Source: Streptomyces sp. CB01201 (GTDB lineage Bacteria > Actinomycetota > Actinomycetes > Streptomycetales > Streptomycetaceae). Taken from it: 64,000 nucleotides of DNA. The stretch lies in NCBI RefSeq assembly GCF_002803085.1, contig NZ_NNBJ01000014.1, positions 154,781 through 218,780 on the forward strand, in the 5' to 3' direction. Shown here in pieces: positions 51,597 through 60,061 of the stretch. A model generated the notes under the pieces. That model saw nothing but the letters and a program-made list of their open reading frames with translations, ran no database searches and was not told the origin of the DNA. How positions within the stretch are numbered: position 1 is the stretch's first letter; every line of letters starts with the position of its first letter. Both the position numbers and the translations under genes were made by a program.

Positions 51597-53093
51597 GTGA
51601 GCCGGACGACCACCGCCACGACGGCCGCCGAGCCGAACCGGCCGGACCGGGCAACGGGGGCGGGCCTCGGCTTCTGCCGGGTGACGATCGTCGCCCCCGA
51701 CGGCCGCATCGACGTGGCGCTGCCCGATGACATCCCGGTCGCCGACATCTACCCCGAGATCCTCCGGCTCGCCCGGCAGAGCCCCGTAGAGGGCGCCCCC
51801 GTCGGCTACTCCCTGGTCCGCCGCGACGGCACCGTCCTCGACAGCGCCCGCTCCTTCGCCGCCCAGTCGATCCTCGACGGCGAACTGCTCACCCTGCGCC
51901 CGTTCTCCCAGTCCCTGCCCCCCGCCGTCTTCGACGACGTGTCCGAGGCCGTCGCCTCCGCGGTCACCCAGGACCGCACCCTGTGGAACACCGGCCTGAC
52001 CCGCGCCGCAGGCCTCGTCGCCGGCGGCGTCCTGCCCGCCCTGCTCGCCTTCGCGGCCTGGACCGGCGACCCCCGGCACGACATGCACGGCCTGCCCGGC
52101 ATCCTCGCCGCCGTCGCCGGACTCCTCCTGCTCACCTTCGCCGCCGTCCGCGCCCGCATCTACGACGACCAGCTCTCCGCCGTCGCCCTCGGCCTCGGCG
52201 CGCTGCCCAACATCGCCGTCGCCGGCTCCGGACTCCTGCCGCTCACCGCCCACCACGGCATCGGCCGCCTCCAGATGCTGCTCGCCTGCGCCGCCGTCCT
52301 CATCGCCTCGCTGGTGCTCACCCTGCTCTCACCCCGCGGCGACGGGCCCTTCGTCGCGTTCGTGCTCGCCTCCGCGATCGGCGCGCTCGTCGTGTTCGCC
52401 GCGATCCTCACCGACATGACGGCCACCGGGACCGCCGCGGTCGCCACCCAGCTCGCCGTCGGCGCCCTCGCCTTCCTGCCCGGCCTCTCCCTGCGCTTCG
52501 CCCGGCTGCCCATCGGCTTCGCCGCACCCCACGGCTCCCGGCGCGACGCCGACGACACCACCGCGCAACCCGTCGACGCCGAGCGCATCGCCGCCCAGGC
52601 CCGGCGCGGCCACGAACTGCTCAGCGGCCTCGTCGGCGGCTGCGCCCTGCTCGCCGTCGCCGGCGCCGCCGTACTCGGCTTCTCCGACAACAGCTGGGGC
52701 CGCCTCCTCGCCCTGGCCACCGGCATCGCCCTGCTCATGCGGGCCCACCTCTTCCGCTACACCGCCCAGGTCGGCGCCACCCTGGCCGCCGGACTCGGCT
52801 CCCTCGTCCTGCTCGGCCTCGGCCTGTGCATCAACGCCCCGCGCGGCCCGATGGCGGACGCCCTCAGGGGCGACAGCGCCGCCCTCGACCTCCGTACGCT
52901 GTGGCTGGTCGCCGCGATAGCCGCGGCCGCGGCCCTGGTCACCGCCATCGCACTGATCGTGCCGAACCGCGGAGTGACCCCCTTCTGGGGCCGCTTCCTG
53001 GAGATCGCCGAGGGATTCGTGCTGCTCACGCTGCTGCCGCTGACCCTGGCCGTCTTCGACGTGTACGCCCGGGCCCGCGCCCTGACCAGCTGA
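51597..53093 (+). CDS. eccD: Type VII secretion integral membrane protein EccD
   Basis: 498 residues. A cytosolic ubiquitin-like domain (FCRVTIVAPDGRIDVALPDD...LTLRPFSQ) is followed by about eleven membrane segments forming the ESX pore scaffold. GTG 51597 is chosen: GAGGAGGAG is 7-15 bases upstream and it gives a normal N-terminus. The open frame from 51396 is Arg/Pro-rich and unlikely to be translated. It is divergent from eccC across a 248-base spacer, in which GATAGGGT near 51455 resembles a -10. Confidence 0.92.
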   Translation: MSRTTTATTAAEPNRPDRATGAGLGFCRVTIVAPDGRIDVALPDDIPVADIYPEILRLARQSPVEGAPVGYSLVRRDGTVLDSARSFAAQSILDGELLTLRPFSQSLPPAVFDDVSEAVASAVTQDRTLWNTGLTRAAGLVAGGVLPALLAFAAWTGDPRHDMHGLPGILAAVAGLLLLTFAAVRARIYDDQLSAVALGLGALPNIAVAGSGLLPLTAHHGIGRLQMLLACAAVLIASLVLTLLSPRGDGPFVAFVLASAIGALVVFAAILTDMTATGTAAVATQLAVGALAFLPGLSLRFARLPIGFAAPHGSRRDADDTTAQPVDAERIAAQARRGHELLSGLVGGCALLAVAGAAVLGFSDNSWGRLLALATGIALLMRAHLFRYTAQVGATLAAGLGSLVLLGLGLCINAPRGPMADALRGDSAALDLRTLWLVAAIAAAAALVTAIALIVPNRGVTPFWGRFLEIAEGFVLLTLLPLTLAVFDVYARARALTS

Positions 53094-53285
53094 TCCCGCC
53101 CGCCCCGGGCGCCGGTCAACCGCCACCCGGGGTACTGGTACGCTGTGTGACGGCCGTTTGTGTACGCGTTTCCGGACCATCTGGAAGCTGCGCTCATCGG
53201 ACCTTCGCCTCCGAGTCACGGAAGCTCCCCTGAGATCAAGACCAGGGGCACTCGTGGGCGCATCGAACCATACTGAGGAGTAAGC

Positions 53286-53576
53286 GTGCCGCTCGACGCC
53301 GCTACGAAGAAGCAGATCATGTCCGAGTTCGGCCAGAAGGAGGGCGACACCGGCTCCCCCGAGGTCCAGGTCGCCATGCTCTCGCGCCGCATCTCCGACC
53401 TGACGGAGCACCTCAAGACGCACAAGCACGACCACCACTCCCGTCGTGGCCTGCTGATCCTCGTCGGCCAGCGCCGCCGCCTGCTGCAGTACCTGGCCAA
53501 GAAGGACATCCAGCGCTTCCGTACGCTGGTCGACCGCCTGGGCATCCGCCGCGGTGCGGCCGGTGGCGCCAAGTAA
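53286..53576 (+). CDS. rpsO: 30S ribosomal protein S15
   Basis: A 96-residue primary 16S rRNA-binding protein. It has the family core TGSPEVQVAMLSRRISDLTE and LKTHKHDHHSRRGLLILVGQ (cut), with RRRLLQYL after it. The actinobacterial C-terminal RRGAAGGAK tail is present. The GTG start follows CTGAGGAG. It is co-transcribed with pnp in Streptomyces through partial readthrough of the hairpin that follows. Confidence 0.97.
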   Translation: MPLDAATKKQIMSEFGQKEGDTGSPEVQVAMLSRRISDLTEHLKTHKHDHHSRRGLLILVGQRRRLLQYLAKKDIQRFRTLVDRLGIRRGAAGGAK

Positions 53577-53587
53577 GCATGCTGTCG

Positions 53588-53625
53588 AGGGAGCGGTTCC
53601 CACCTATTAGGGGGCCGCTCCCTTT
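53588..53625 (+). terminator. rpsO terminator / rpsO-pnp intergenic hairpin
   Basis: AGGGAGCGG (53588-53596) pairs with CCGCTCCCT (53615-53623), ending in TTT. In other Streptomyces the rpsO-pnp intergenic hairpin is an RNase III processing site and PNPase autoregulates through it. The same is inferred here. Confidence 0.75.
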
Positions 53626-53921
53626 GCTGTACGTGCGAGACGTACCGAACGCTCAGTAGTCTGGTACGCACAACAGAACAGCAGCACCGAAGAAGCAAGC
53701 AGTACCAGCAGTACCGAAGAAGCTTCACCGCGACGAGCGAGCAGAAGCCTCCTCCGCCGCCGGTCCTCGGTAGTGGCCCCCGGAAAGCAAGGAACACCGG
53801 GCGCTTCGATCGAAGACCGGCCCGCCCCCAGGAGCGCTTCTCCGCCGCCGTCACCCCACCGTCCGTCGCGCCACACGGGCCCGGCGGACGAAAAGACGAC
53901 AAGCAAATGGAGAAAACGCTA
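53626..53921 (+). promoter_or_regulatory. pnp leader with direct repeats
   Basis: The ~300-base leader contains no gene. A TAGTCT at 53657-53662 is -10-like for a separate pnp promoter. Directly after it lie two 17-bp direct repeats AGCAGYACCGAAGAAGC (53680-53696 and 53707-53723, 27-bp period). The ribosome binding site GGAG (53909-53912) precedes the GTG at 53922. The repeats may be part of the autoregulatory RNA structure. Confidence 0.5.
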
Positions 53922-56141
53922 GTGGAGAACGAAACCCACTACGCCGAGGCCGTCATCGACAACGGCACCTTCGGCACCCGCACCATCCGCTTCGAGACGG
54001 GCCGCCTGGCCAAGCAGGCCGCCGGCTCCGCCGTGGCGTACCTGGACGACGACACCATGGTCCTCTCGGCGACCACCGCGTCCAAGAAGCCCAAGGACCA
54101 GCTCGACTTCTTCCCCCTGACGGTGGACGTCGAGGAGCGGCAGTACGCGGCCGGCAAGATCCCCGGCTCCTTCTTCCGCCGCGAGGGCCGCCCCTCCGAG
54201 GACGCCATCCTCACCTGCCGCCTCATCGACCGCCCGCTGCGCCCGTCCTTCAAGAAGGGCCTGCGCAACGAGATCCAGGTCGTCGCGACGATCATGGCGC
54301 TCAACCCCGACCACCTGTACGACGTCGTCGCGATCAACGCCGCGTCCGCGTCCACCCAGCTGGCCGGCCTGCCCTTCTCCGGCCCGATCGGCGGCGTCCG
54401 CGTCGCGCTGATCAACGCCCAGTGGGTCGCGTTCCCGACGCACACCGAGCTTGAGGACGCCGTCTTCGACATGGTGGTCGCCGGCCGCGTCCTGGAGGAC
54501 GGCGACGTCGCGATCATGATGGTCGAGGCCGAGGCCACCGAGAAGACCATCCAGCTGGTCAAGGGCGGCGCCGAGGCGCCCACCGAGGAGGTCGTCGCCT
54601 CCGGTCTGGACGCCGCGAAGCCCTTCATCAAGGTGCTCTGCAAGGCCCAGGCCGACCTCGCCGCCAAGGCCGCCAAGCCCACCGGCGAGTTCCCGGTCTT
54701 CCTCGACTACCAGGACGACGTCCTGGAGGCGCTGACCGCCGCCGTCAAGGGCGAGCTCACCCAGGCGCTCACCATCGCCGGCAAGCAGGACCGCGAGGCC
54801 GAGCTGGACCGCGTCAAGGAGATCGCCGCCGACAAGCTGCTCCCGCAGTTCGAGGGCCGCGAGAAGGAGATCTCCGCCGCGTACCGCGCGCTGACCAAGA
54901 AGCTGGTCCGCGAGCGCGTCATCACGGACAAGGTCCGCATCGACGGCCGCGGCATCACGGACATCCGCACGCTCGCCGCCGAGGTCGAGGCCATCCCGCG
55001 CGTGCACGGATCGGCGCTGTTCGAGCGTGGCGAGACCCAGATCCTGGGCGTCACCACCCTCAACATGCTCCGCATGGAGCAGCAGCTGGACACCCTCTCC
55101 CCGGTGACCCGCAAGCGCTACATGCACAACTACAACTTCCCGCCGTACTCGGTCGGCGAGACCGGCCGCGTGGGCTCGCCCAAGCGCCGCGAGATCGGCC
55201 ACGGCGCGCTCGCCGAGCGCGCCATCGTGCCGGTGCTGCCGACGCGCGAGGAGTTCCCCTACGCGATCCGCCAGGTGTCCGAGGCCCTCGGCTCCAACGG
55301 CTCGACGTCCATGGGCTCGGTCTGCGCCTCCACCATGTCGCTCCTGAACGCCGGTGTGCCGCTCAAGGCCCCCGTCGCCGGTATCGCCATGGGCCTCATC
55401 TCCCAGGAGATCGACGGCAAGACGCACTACGTCGCCCTCACCGACATCCTCGGTGCCGAGGACGCGTTCGGCGACATGGACTTCAAGGTCGCCGGCACCA
55501 AGGAGTTCGTCACCGCGCTCCAGCTCGACACCAAGCTCGACGGCATCCCGGCCTCCGTCCTGGCCGCCGCCCTCAAGCAGGCCCGTGACGCCCGCCTCCA
55601 CATCCTCGACGTGATGATGGAAGCGATCGACACGCCGGACGAGATGTCCCCCAACGCCCCGCGGATCATCACCGTCAAGATCCCCGTGGACAAGATCGGC
55701 GAGGTCATCGGCCCCAAGGGCAAGATGATCAACCAGATCCAGGAGGACACCGGCGCCGAGATCACGATCGAGGACGACGGCACCATCTACATCGGTGCCG
55801 CCGACGGCCCGGCCGCCGAGGCCGCCCGCGCCACGATCAACGGCATCGCCAACCCGACCATGCCGGAGGTCGGCGAGCGCTACCTGGGCACCGTCGTGAA
55901 GACGACGACGTTCGGCGCGTTCGTGTCGCTGCTCCCGGGCAAGGACGGTCTGCTGCACATCTCGCAGATCCGCAAGCTCGCCGGCGGCAAGCGCGTGGAG
56001 AACGTCGAGGACGTCCTGGCCGTGGGCTCCAAGGTCCAGGTCGAGATCGCCGAGATCGACTCCCGCGGCAAGCTCTCCCTCATCCCCGTGGTCGAGGGCG
56101 AAGAGGCTGCCGAGGGTGACAAGGACGACGCTTCCAAGTGA
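53922..56141 (+). CDS. pnp: Polynucleotide phosphorylase
   Basis: A 739-residue trimeric 3'-5' exoribonuclease and polymerase. Two RNase PH domains (FETGRLAKQA, then FERGETQILGVTTL) flank an all-helical domain. A KH domain (VIGPKGKMINQIQEDTGAEI) and an S1 domain (LGTVVKTTTFGAFVSLLPG) follow. The acidic end is usual. GTG 53922 gives MENETHYAEAVIDNG, the N-terminus known for Streptomyces PNPase, with GGAGAAAA 8-13 bases upstream. ATG 53907 is in frame but lies on that ribosome binding site. The stop overlaps the M16 protease start as GTGA. Confidence 0.96.
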   Translation: MENETHYAEAVIDNGTFGTRTIRFETGRLAKQAAGSAVAYLDDDTMVLSATTASKKPKDQLDFFPLTVDVEERQYAAGKIPGSFFRREGRPSEDAILTCRLIDRPLRPSFKKGLRNEIQVVATIMALNPDHLYDVVAINAASASTQLAGLPFSGPIGGVRVALINAQWVAFPTHTELEDAVFDMVVAGRVLEDGDVAIMMVEAEATEKTIQLVKGGAEAPTEEVVASGLDAAKPFIKVLCKAQADLAAKAAKPTGEFPVFLDYQDDVLEALTAAVKGELTQALTIAGKQDREAELDRVKEIAADKLLPQFEGREKEISAAYRALTKKLVRERVITDKVRIDGRGITDIRTLAAEVEAIPRVHGSALFERGETQILGVTTLNMLRMEQQLDTLSPVTRKRYMHNYNFPPYSVGETGRVGSPKRREIGHGALAERAIVPVLPTREEFPYAIRQVSEALGSNGSTSMGSVCASTMSLLNAGVPLKAPVAGIAMGLISQEIDGKTHYVALTDILGAEDAFGDMDFKVAGTKEFVTALQLDTKLDGIPASVLAAALKQARDARLHILDVMMEAIDTPDEMSPNAPRIITVKIPVDKIGEVIGPKGKMINQIQEDTGAEITIEDDGTIYIGAADGPAAEAARATINGIANPTMPEVGERYLGTVVKTTTFGAFVSLLPGKDGLLHISQIRKLAGGKRVENVEDVLAVGSKVQVEIAEIDSRGKLSLIPVVEGEEAAEGDKDDASK

Positions 56142-57517
56142 CGTCCCGTAGTTCCGCGACGACGGCCCGCCCCTCCTCCGAGGGGCGGGCCGTCGCCCGT
56201 ACCCAAACGCTCCTGAAGGGTCAGGACGGCATCGGCACCGTCCGCCGCACGACCCTCCCCGGCGGCCTGCGGGTCGTCACCGAAACCCTTCCCTCCGTAC
56301 GGTCGGCGACCTTCGGCATCTGGGTCCAGGTCGGCTCGCGCGACGAGACGCCGACGCTGAACGGCGCCACCCACTACCTCGAACACCTCCTCTTCAAGGG
56401 CACCAGGAAGCGCAGCGCCCTCGACATCTCCTCCGCGCTCGACGCGGTCGGCGGGGAGATGAACGCCTTCACGGCGAAGGAGTACACCTGCTACTACGCG
56501 CGGGTGCTCGACAGCGATCTGCCGCTGGCCATCGACGTCGTGTGCGACATGCTCACCGACTCGCTGATCCTCGCCGAGGACATCGACGCCGAACGCGGCG
56601 TCATCCTCGAAGAGATCGCGATGACCGAGGACGACCCCGGCGACTGCGTGCACGACCTGTTCGCGCACACCATGCTCGGCGACACCCCCCTCGGCCGCCC
56701 GGTCCTCGGCACCGTCGACACCATCAACGCCCTCACCCAGGCGCAGATCTCCCGCTTCTACAAGAAGCACTACGACCCGCGCCACCTGGTCGTCGCAGCC
56801 GCCGGCAACGTCGACCACGCCACCGTCGTACGCCAGGTCCGCAAGGCCTTCGAGAAGGCCGGCGCGCTCACGCACACCGACGCCGTCCCCCTCGCCCCGC
56901 GCGGCGGCTCCCGCACCCTGAAGGCCGCCGGCCGCATGGAGCTCCTGAACCGCCGCACGGAACAGGCCCACGTGGTCCTCGGCATGCCCGGCCTGGCCCG
57001 CACCGACGAGCGCCGCTGGGCGCTCGGCGTCCTCAACACGGCGCTCGGCGGCGGCATGTCGTCCCGCCTGTTCCAAGAGGTCCGCGAGAAGCGCGGCCTG
57101 GCCTACAGCGTGTACTCGTACACCTCGGGCTTCGCCGACTGCGGACTGTTCGGCGTGTACGCGGGCTGCCGCCCCAACCAGGTCCACGACGTCCTGAAGA
57201 TCTGCCGCGACGAACTGGACCGGGTCGCGACCGAGGGCCTGTCCGACGACGAGATCGGCCGCGCGGTCGGCCAGCTCTCCGGCTCCACCGTCCTCGGCCT
57301 GGAGGACACCGGCGCGCTCATGAACCGCATCGGCAAGAGCGAACTGTGCTGGGGCGAGCAGATGTCGGTCGACGACATGCTGGCCCGGATGGCGCAGGTC
57401 ACCCCGGACGACGTCCGCGAAGTGGCCCGTGATGTCCTGGGGCAGCGTCCCTCGCTGTCCGTCATCGGCCCGCTCAAGGACAAGCAGGCCGACCGCCTCC
57501 ACGAAGCGGTCTCGTAA
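56138..57517 (+). CDS. M16-family zinc peptidase (pitrilysin-like)
   Basis: 459 residues. The inverted zinc motif HxxEH is HYLEH at 79-83, in NGATHYLEHLLFKGT; the third ligand Glu lies about 75 residues on in GVILEEIAMTEDDPGD. The C-terminal domain carries GGMSSRLFQEVREKRGLAYSV (cut), the substrate R/Y region. These PqqL/processing-peptidase-like enzymes degrade or process peptides; the substrate is unknown. GTG 56138 overlaps the pnp stop. Codons ~9-18 lie inside a perfect 13-bp hairpin, presumably the pnp terminator. Confidence 0.9.
   Translation: MTSRSSATTARPSSEGRAVARTQTLLKGQDGIGTVRRTTLPGGLRVVTETLPSVRSATFGIWVQVGSRDETPTLNGATHYLEHLLFKGTRKRSALDISSALDAVGGEMNAFTAKEYTCYYARVLDSDLPLAIDVVCDMLTDSLILAEDIDAERGVILEEIAMTEDDPGDCVHDLFAHTMLGDTPLGRPVLGTVDTINALTQAQISRFYKKHYDPRHLVVAAAGNVDHATVVRQVRKAFEKAGALTHTDAVPLAPRGGSRTLKAAGRMELLNRRTEQAHVVLGMPGLARTDERRWALGVLNTALGGGMSSRLFQEVREKRGLAYSVYSYTSGFADCGLFGVYAGCRPNQVHDVLKICRDELDRVATEGLSDDEIGRAVGQLSGSTVLGLEDTGALMNRIGKSELCWGEQMSVDDMLARMAQVTPDDVREVARDVLGQRPSLSVIGPLKDKQADRLHEAVS
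56162..56193 (+). terminator. Terminator-like hairpin inside the M16 peptidase 5' coding region
   Basis: ACGGCCCGCCCCT (56162-56174) pairs perfectly with 56181-56193 over a 6-nt loop, starting 20 bases after the pnp stop. It has the shape of the terminators elsewhere in this window but is coding (TARPSSEGRAV region) if the M16 start is right. Confidence 0.65.
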
Positions 57518-57549
57518 ACGGTCTCGTAACCCCGTAAGGAAACAAGCGA

Positions 57550-58302
57550 ATGAGCAAGCTGCGCGTGGCGGTCCTCGGAGCCAAGGGCCGGATCGGCTCC
57601 GAGGCGGTACGAGCCGTGGAAGCCGCCGAGGACATGGAGCTGGTCGCCGCACTCGGCCGCGGCGACAGCCTGGACACGCTCGCCGACACGGGCGCCCAGG
57701 TCGCGGTCGAACTGACCACCCCCGCCTCGGTGATGGACAACGTGGAGTTCTGTGTACGCCACGGAATCCACGCCGTCGTCGGCACCACGGGCTGGACGGA
57801 GGACCGCCTCGCGCAGCTGAACACCTGGCTCGCCGCCTCGCCGCAGACCGGCGTGCTCATCGCCCCGAACTTCTCCATCGGCGCCGTCCTCACCATGAAG
57901 TTCGCCCAGCTCGCCGCCCCCTACTTCGAGTCCGTCGAGGTCATCGAGCTGCACCACCCCAACAAGGTCGACGCCCCCTCCGGCACCGCGACCCGCACCG
58001 CCCAGCTCATCGCGGCGGCCCGCGCCGAGGCCGGGGTCGCCCCCGCACCGGACGCCACCACCACCGCGCTCGACGGCGCCCGCGGCGCCGACGTGGACGG
58101 CGTACCCGTGCACGCCGTCCGGCTGCGCGGCCTCCTGGCCCACCAGGAAGTCCTGCTCGGCGCCGAGGGCGAGACCCTGACCGTGCGCCACGACTCCCTC
58201 CACCACAGCAGCTTCATGCCGGGCATCCTGCTCGGCGCCCGCCGCGTGGTGACCACTCCCGGCCTCACCTTCGGCCTGGAACACTTCCTCGACCTCAACT
58301 GA
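57550..58302 (+). CDS. dapB: 4-hydroxy-tetrahydrodipicolinate reductase
   Basis: A 250-residue NAD(P)H-dependent reductase of the lysine/diaminopimelate pathway. The Rossmann motif VAVLGAKGRIGSEAV lies at the N-terminus, and the substrate motif ELHHPNKVDAPSGTA holds the catalytic His and Lys. TTPASVMDN and GTTGWTE are also diagnostic. AAGGAAAC precedes ATG 57550. It lies 32 bases after the M16 gene and 17 before the next one. It supplies diaminopimelate for peptidoglycan together with dapA downstream. Confidence 0.96.
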   Translation: MSKLRVAVLGAKGRIGSEAVRAVEAAEDMELVAALGRGDSLDTLADTGAQVAVELTTPASVMDNVEFCVRHGIHAVVGTTGWTEDRLAQLNTWLAASPQTGVLIAPNFSIGAVLTMKFAQLAAPYFESVEVIELHHPNKVDAPSGTATRTAQLIAAARAEAGVAPAPDATTTALDGARGADVDGVPVHAVRLRGLLAHQEVLLGAEGETLTVRHDSLHHSSFMPGILLGARRVVTTPGLTFGLEHFLDLN

Positions 58303-58319
58303 GCGGCACCGTAGGCCTC

Positions 58320-58799
58320 ATGCGCGCGAAAATCACCTATCTCATCACGGCCGCCGTCCTGGTCTTCTACTTCGTCCTGGCCGGCAGCCGGGGCGTGCTG
58401 CTCCTGGAGCAGGGCACGTGGATCACCGTCACGCTGGGCGTGGCCGTGCTGATCCTGCCGGTCATCGGCGTCTGGTTCCTGTGGGCCAACACCCGCTTCG
58501 TGACCAAGGCCAACAAGCTCGCCGTGGCCCTGGAGGCCGAAGGCGGCCTGCCCGTCGACGAGTTGGTCCGCACCGAGACCGGCCGCATCGACCGCGACTC
58601 GGCCGACGCCGTCTTCGCCCGCCGCAAGGCCGAGACGGAGGACGCACCCGACGACTGGCGCTGCTGGTTCCGCCTCGCCGTCGCCTACCAGGACGCCCGC
58701 GACACCCCGCGGGCCCGCAAGGCGATGCAGCGAGCGATCGCCCTGCACGAGAACAAGCCGACGGGGTCCGACGGCGAGAGCCTGACGGCGGAGGCCTGA
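58320..58799 (+). CDS. Small membrane protein with TPR-like C-terminus
   Basis: 159 residues. Two membrane helices (ITYLITAAVLVFYFVLAG; ITVTLGVAVLILPVIGVWFLW) are followed by a cytosolic part. That part ends in a helix pair resembling one TPR unit (WRCWFRLAVAYQDARDTPRA, then RKAMQRAIALHE). This is a conserved actinobacterial hypothetical near dapB; function unknown. ATG 58320 gives a normal N-terminal membrane start; the frame upstream runs through dapB in another register and is not coding. The last codons fall in a 14-bp tandem repeat. Confidence 0.75.
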   Translation: MRAKITYLITAAVLVFYFVLAGSRGVLLLEQGTWITVTLGVAVLILPVIGVWFLWANTRFVTKANKLAVALEAEGGLPVDELVRTETGRIDRDSADAVFARRKAETEDAPDDWRCWFRLAVAYQDARDTPRARKAMQRAIALHENKPTGSDGESLTAEA

Positions 58800-58884
58800 C
58801 GGCGGAGGCCTGTCGGCGGGCGCACGTCACGACGGGGATGTGACGACGGGGATGTGACGACGGGGATGTGACGACGGGGATGTG
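58781..58884. repeat. Two adjacent 14-bp tandem arrays
   Basis: CCTGACGGCGGAGG repeats at 58781-58794 and 58795-58808; the first copy contains the end of the membrane protein gene (stop at 58797-58799). After 20 bases come four exact copies of ACGACGGGGATGTG (58829-58842, 58843-58856, 58857-58870, 58871-58884). The terminator follows at once. Confidence 0.95.
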
Positions 58885-58887
58885 ACA

Positions 58888-58917
58888 GCGCCCGGGCGGC
58901 TTCGGCCACCCGGGCGC
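58888..58917. terminator. Bidirectional terminator with UUCG loop
   Basis: GCGCCCGGG (58888-58896) pairs with 58909-58917, and the inner GGC/GCC closes a TTCG tetraloop with one mismatch between. It separates two convergent genes. Confidence 0.88.
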
Positions 58918-58925
58918 CGGTCCAC

Positions 58926-59486
58926 TCAGCCCCGGCGGTACTCGTCGCCCCAGGCCTCCACCAGGTCGGCCGCCCGGTCGAAGGCCTCGCCGCGGCCCAG
59001 GAAGTCCGCGTTGTGGTCGGTGAGCAGCGGCGGAAGCGTGCCGCCGCCCTGCCGCTCGGCGAGCAGCGCCTGGCCCTGGACCGTGCGCGGCAGGCCGAGC
59101 CAGCGCACCGGCTGCTGCACCGTGCGTACGCCCGCGATCCGCGGCCACGCCACCGTGGTCGTGGTGAGGAAGGCGACCCGGCGCAGCCCGGCCCGGCTGA
59201 CCCACACCCCGACGCGCAGCAGCCGCAGCGCGGAGGCGATGACGAGCACGGCGACGCCCAGGACCGCGACGCCACCCGCCGGTTCCCCCGCGGCGGCGAT
59301 GATCACGGCCGCCAGCAGCACGAACGAGGCGAGGAGCAGCAGCACGGCCGCCGCGCCGACCCGCCACGGGCCGGGCCGGTAGGGCCGCCGCCAACGATCG
59401 TGGTCGTCGAAGGGCAGGGCGACGTCGTCGGAGTACTCACCGGGTGCGTCGACTGCGCGGTCGGCCGTCAGGAAGGGCAGGGGCAC
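58926..59486 (-). CDS. PH-like domain membrane protein
   Basis: 186 residues. A ~45-residue charged N-terminus is followed by two close membrane helices (VGAAAVLLLLASFVLLAAVI; VAVLGVAVLVIASALRLL) and a cytosolic bacterial PH-like domain (VWVSRAGLRRVAFLTTTTVA, WPRIAGVRTVQQ). Such proteins are common in actinobacteria near dapB/thyX; function unknown. It converges on the TPR-like gene. Confidence 0.75.
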   Translation of the reverse strand: MPLPFLTADRAVDAPGEYSDDVALPFDDHDRWRRPYRPGPWRVGAAAVLLLLASFVLLAAVIIAAAGEPAGGVAVLGVAVLVIASALRLLRVGVWVSRAGLRRVAFLTTTTVAWPRIAGVRTVQQPVRWLGLPRTVQGQALLAERQGGGTLPPLLTDHNADFLGRGEAFDRAADLVEAWGDEYRRG

Positions 59487-59622
59487 GACTGATCCTCACT
59501 CACAAGCACGCTCGATTGGGCTGTGCGGGGTGAGGCTACCGAGGAGGCCGGTGTGCGGCCACTTCCGGGGGTTGGGGCGCGCGTCGGCGCGTCAGGGCCG
59601 GTCAGTGGCCGTCCGACGTCCG

Positions 59623-59862
59623 TCAACGCCCGTTGGAGGCCTCGGACTGCTGGCTGTGCCCGGGGGACTGCGGGCTTTCCATGGCCGGAAGGCCGAACAG
59701 CAGCGCACCGGTGAGGCCGGCTATGACCGTGAGCCCGACCAGCGTCCTGCCAACGAGTTGACCTGCGCTGGCGCGCTGGCGCGGCGGCGGCTCGACGTTG
59801 CTGCGGTAGCGGTCGGCCTCGGCGACGAATGCGAACGGAACGGGCTCACGCCGGCGGAACAT
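59623..59862 (-). CDS. Small single-span membrane protein
   Basis: 79 residues from ATG 59862, preceded by AGGAGA. The N-terminus is charged (MFRRREPVPFAFVAEADRYR), one membrane helix lies at about 43-62 (LVGLTVIAGLTGALLFGLPA), and the outer tail is Ser/Gln-rich (SPGHSQQSEASNG). No family is known to me. It is divergent from thyX across a 199-base spacer. Confidence 0.65.
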   Translation of the reverse strand: MFRRREPVPFAFVAEADRYRSNVEPPPRQRASAGQLVGRTLVGLTVIAGLTGALLFGLPAMESPQSPGHSQQSEASNGR

Positions 59863-60017
59863 GGGGGCACATCTCCTGGGAAGCTTGAGTGGCTGTCGAA
59901 CTGGCTGCTGCTTACTGGTACAGACGCTCGGCACTGCCGATTGGTGCCCGAATTCCCCGAATTGGCCGAAGAATGTGCTGACGATCCGTCAGAGACGGAG
60001 ATGTCGGTGCCGGGCCG

Positions 60018-60023
60018 TAGAGT
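60018..60023 (+). promoter_or_regulatory. Candidate -10 of thyX
   Basis: TAGAGT lies 38 bases before the thyX GTG, which has a GGAAGGA (60048-60054) ribosome binding site. The -35 is not recognisable. Confidence 0.4.
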
Positions 60024-60061
60024 GGACGCCGCCCGAGCGACGCAATTGGAAGGACCCGCCG

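Noticed and set aside
53907..53921. ATG 53907 as the start of pnp
   Set aside because: It overlaps the GGAG ribosome binding site of GTG 53922, and the known Streptomyces PNPase N-terminus begins with the ENETHYAEAV segment.
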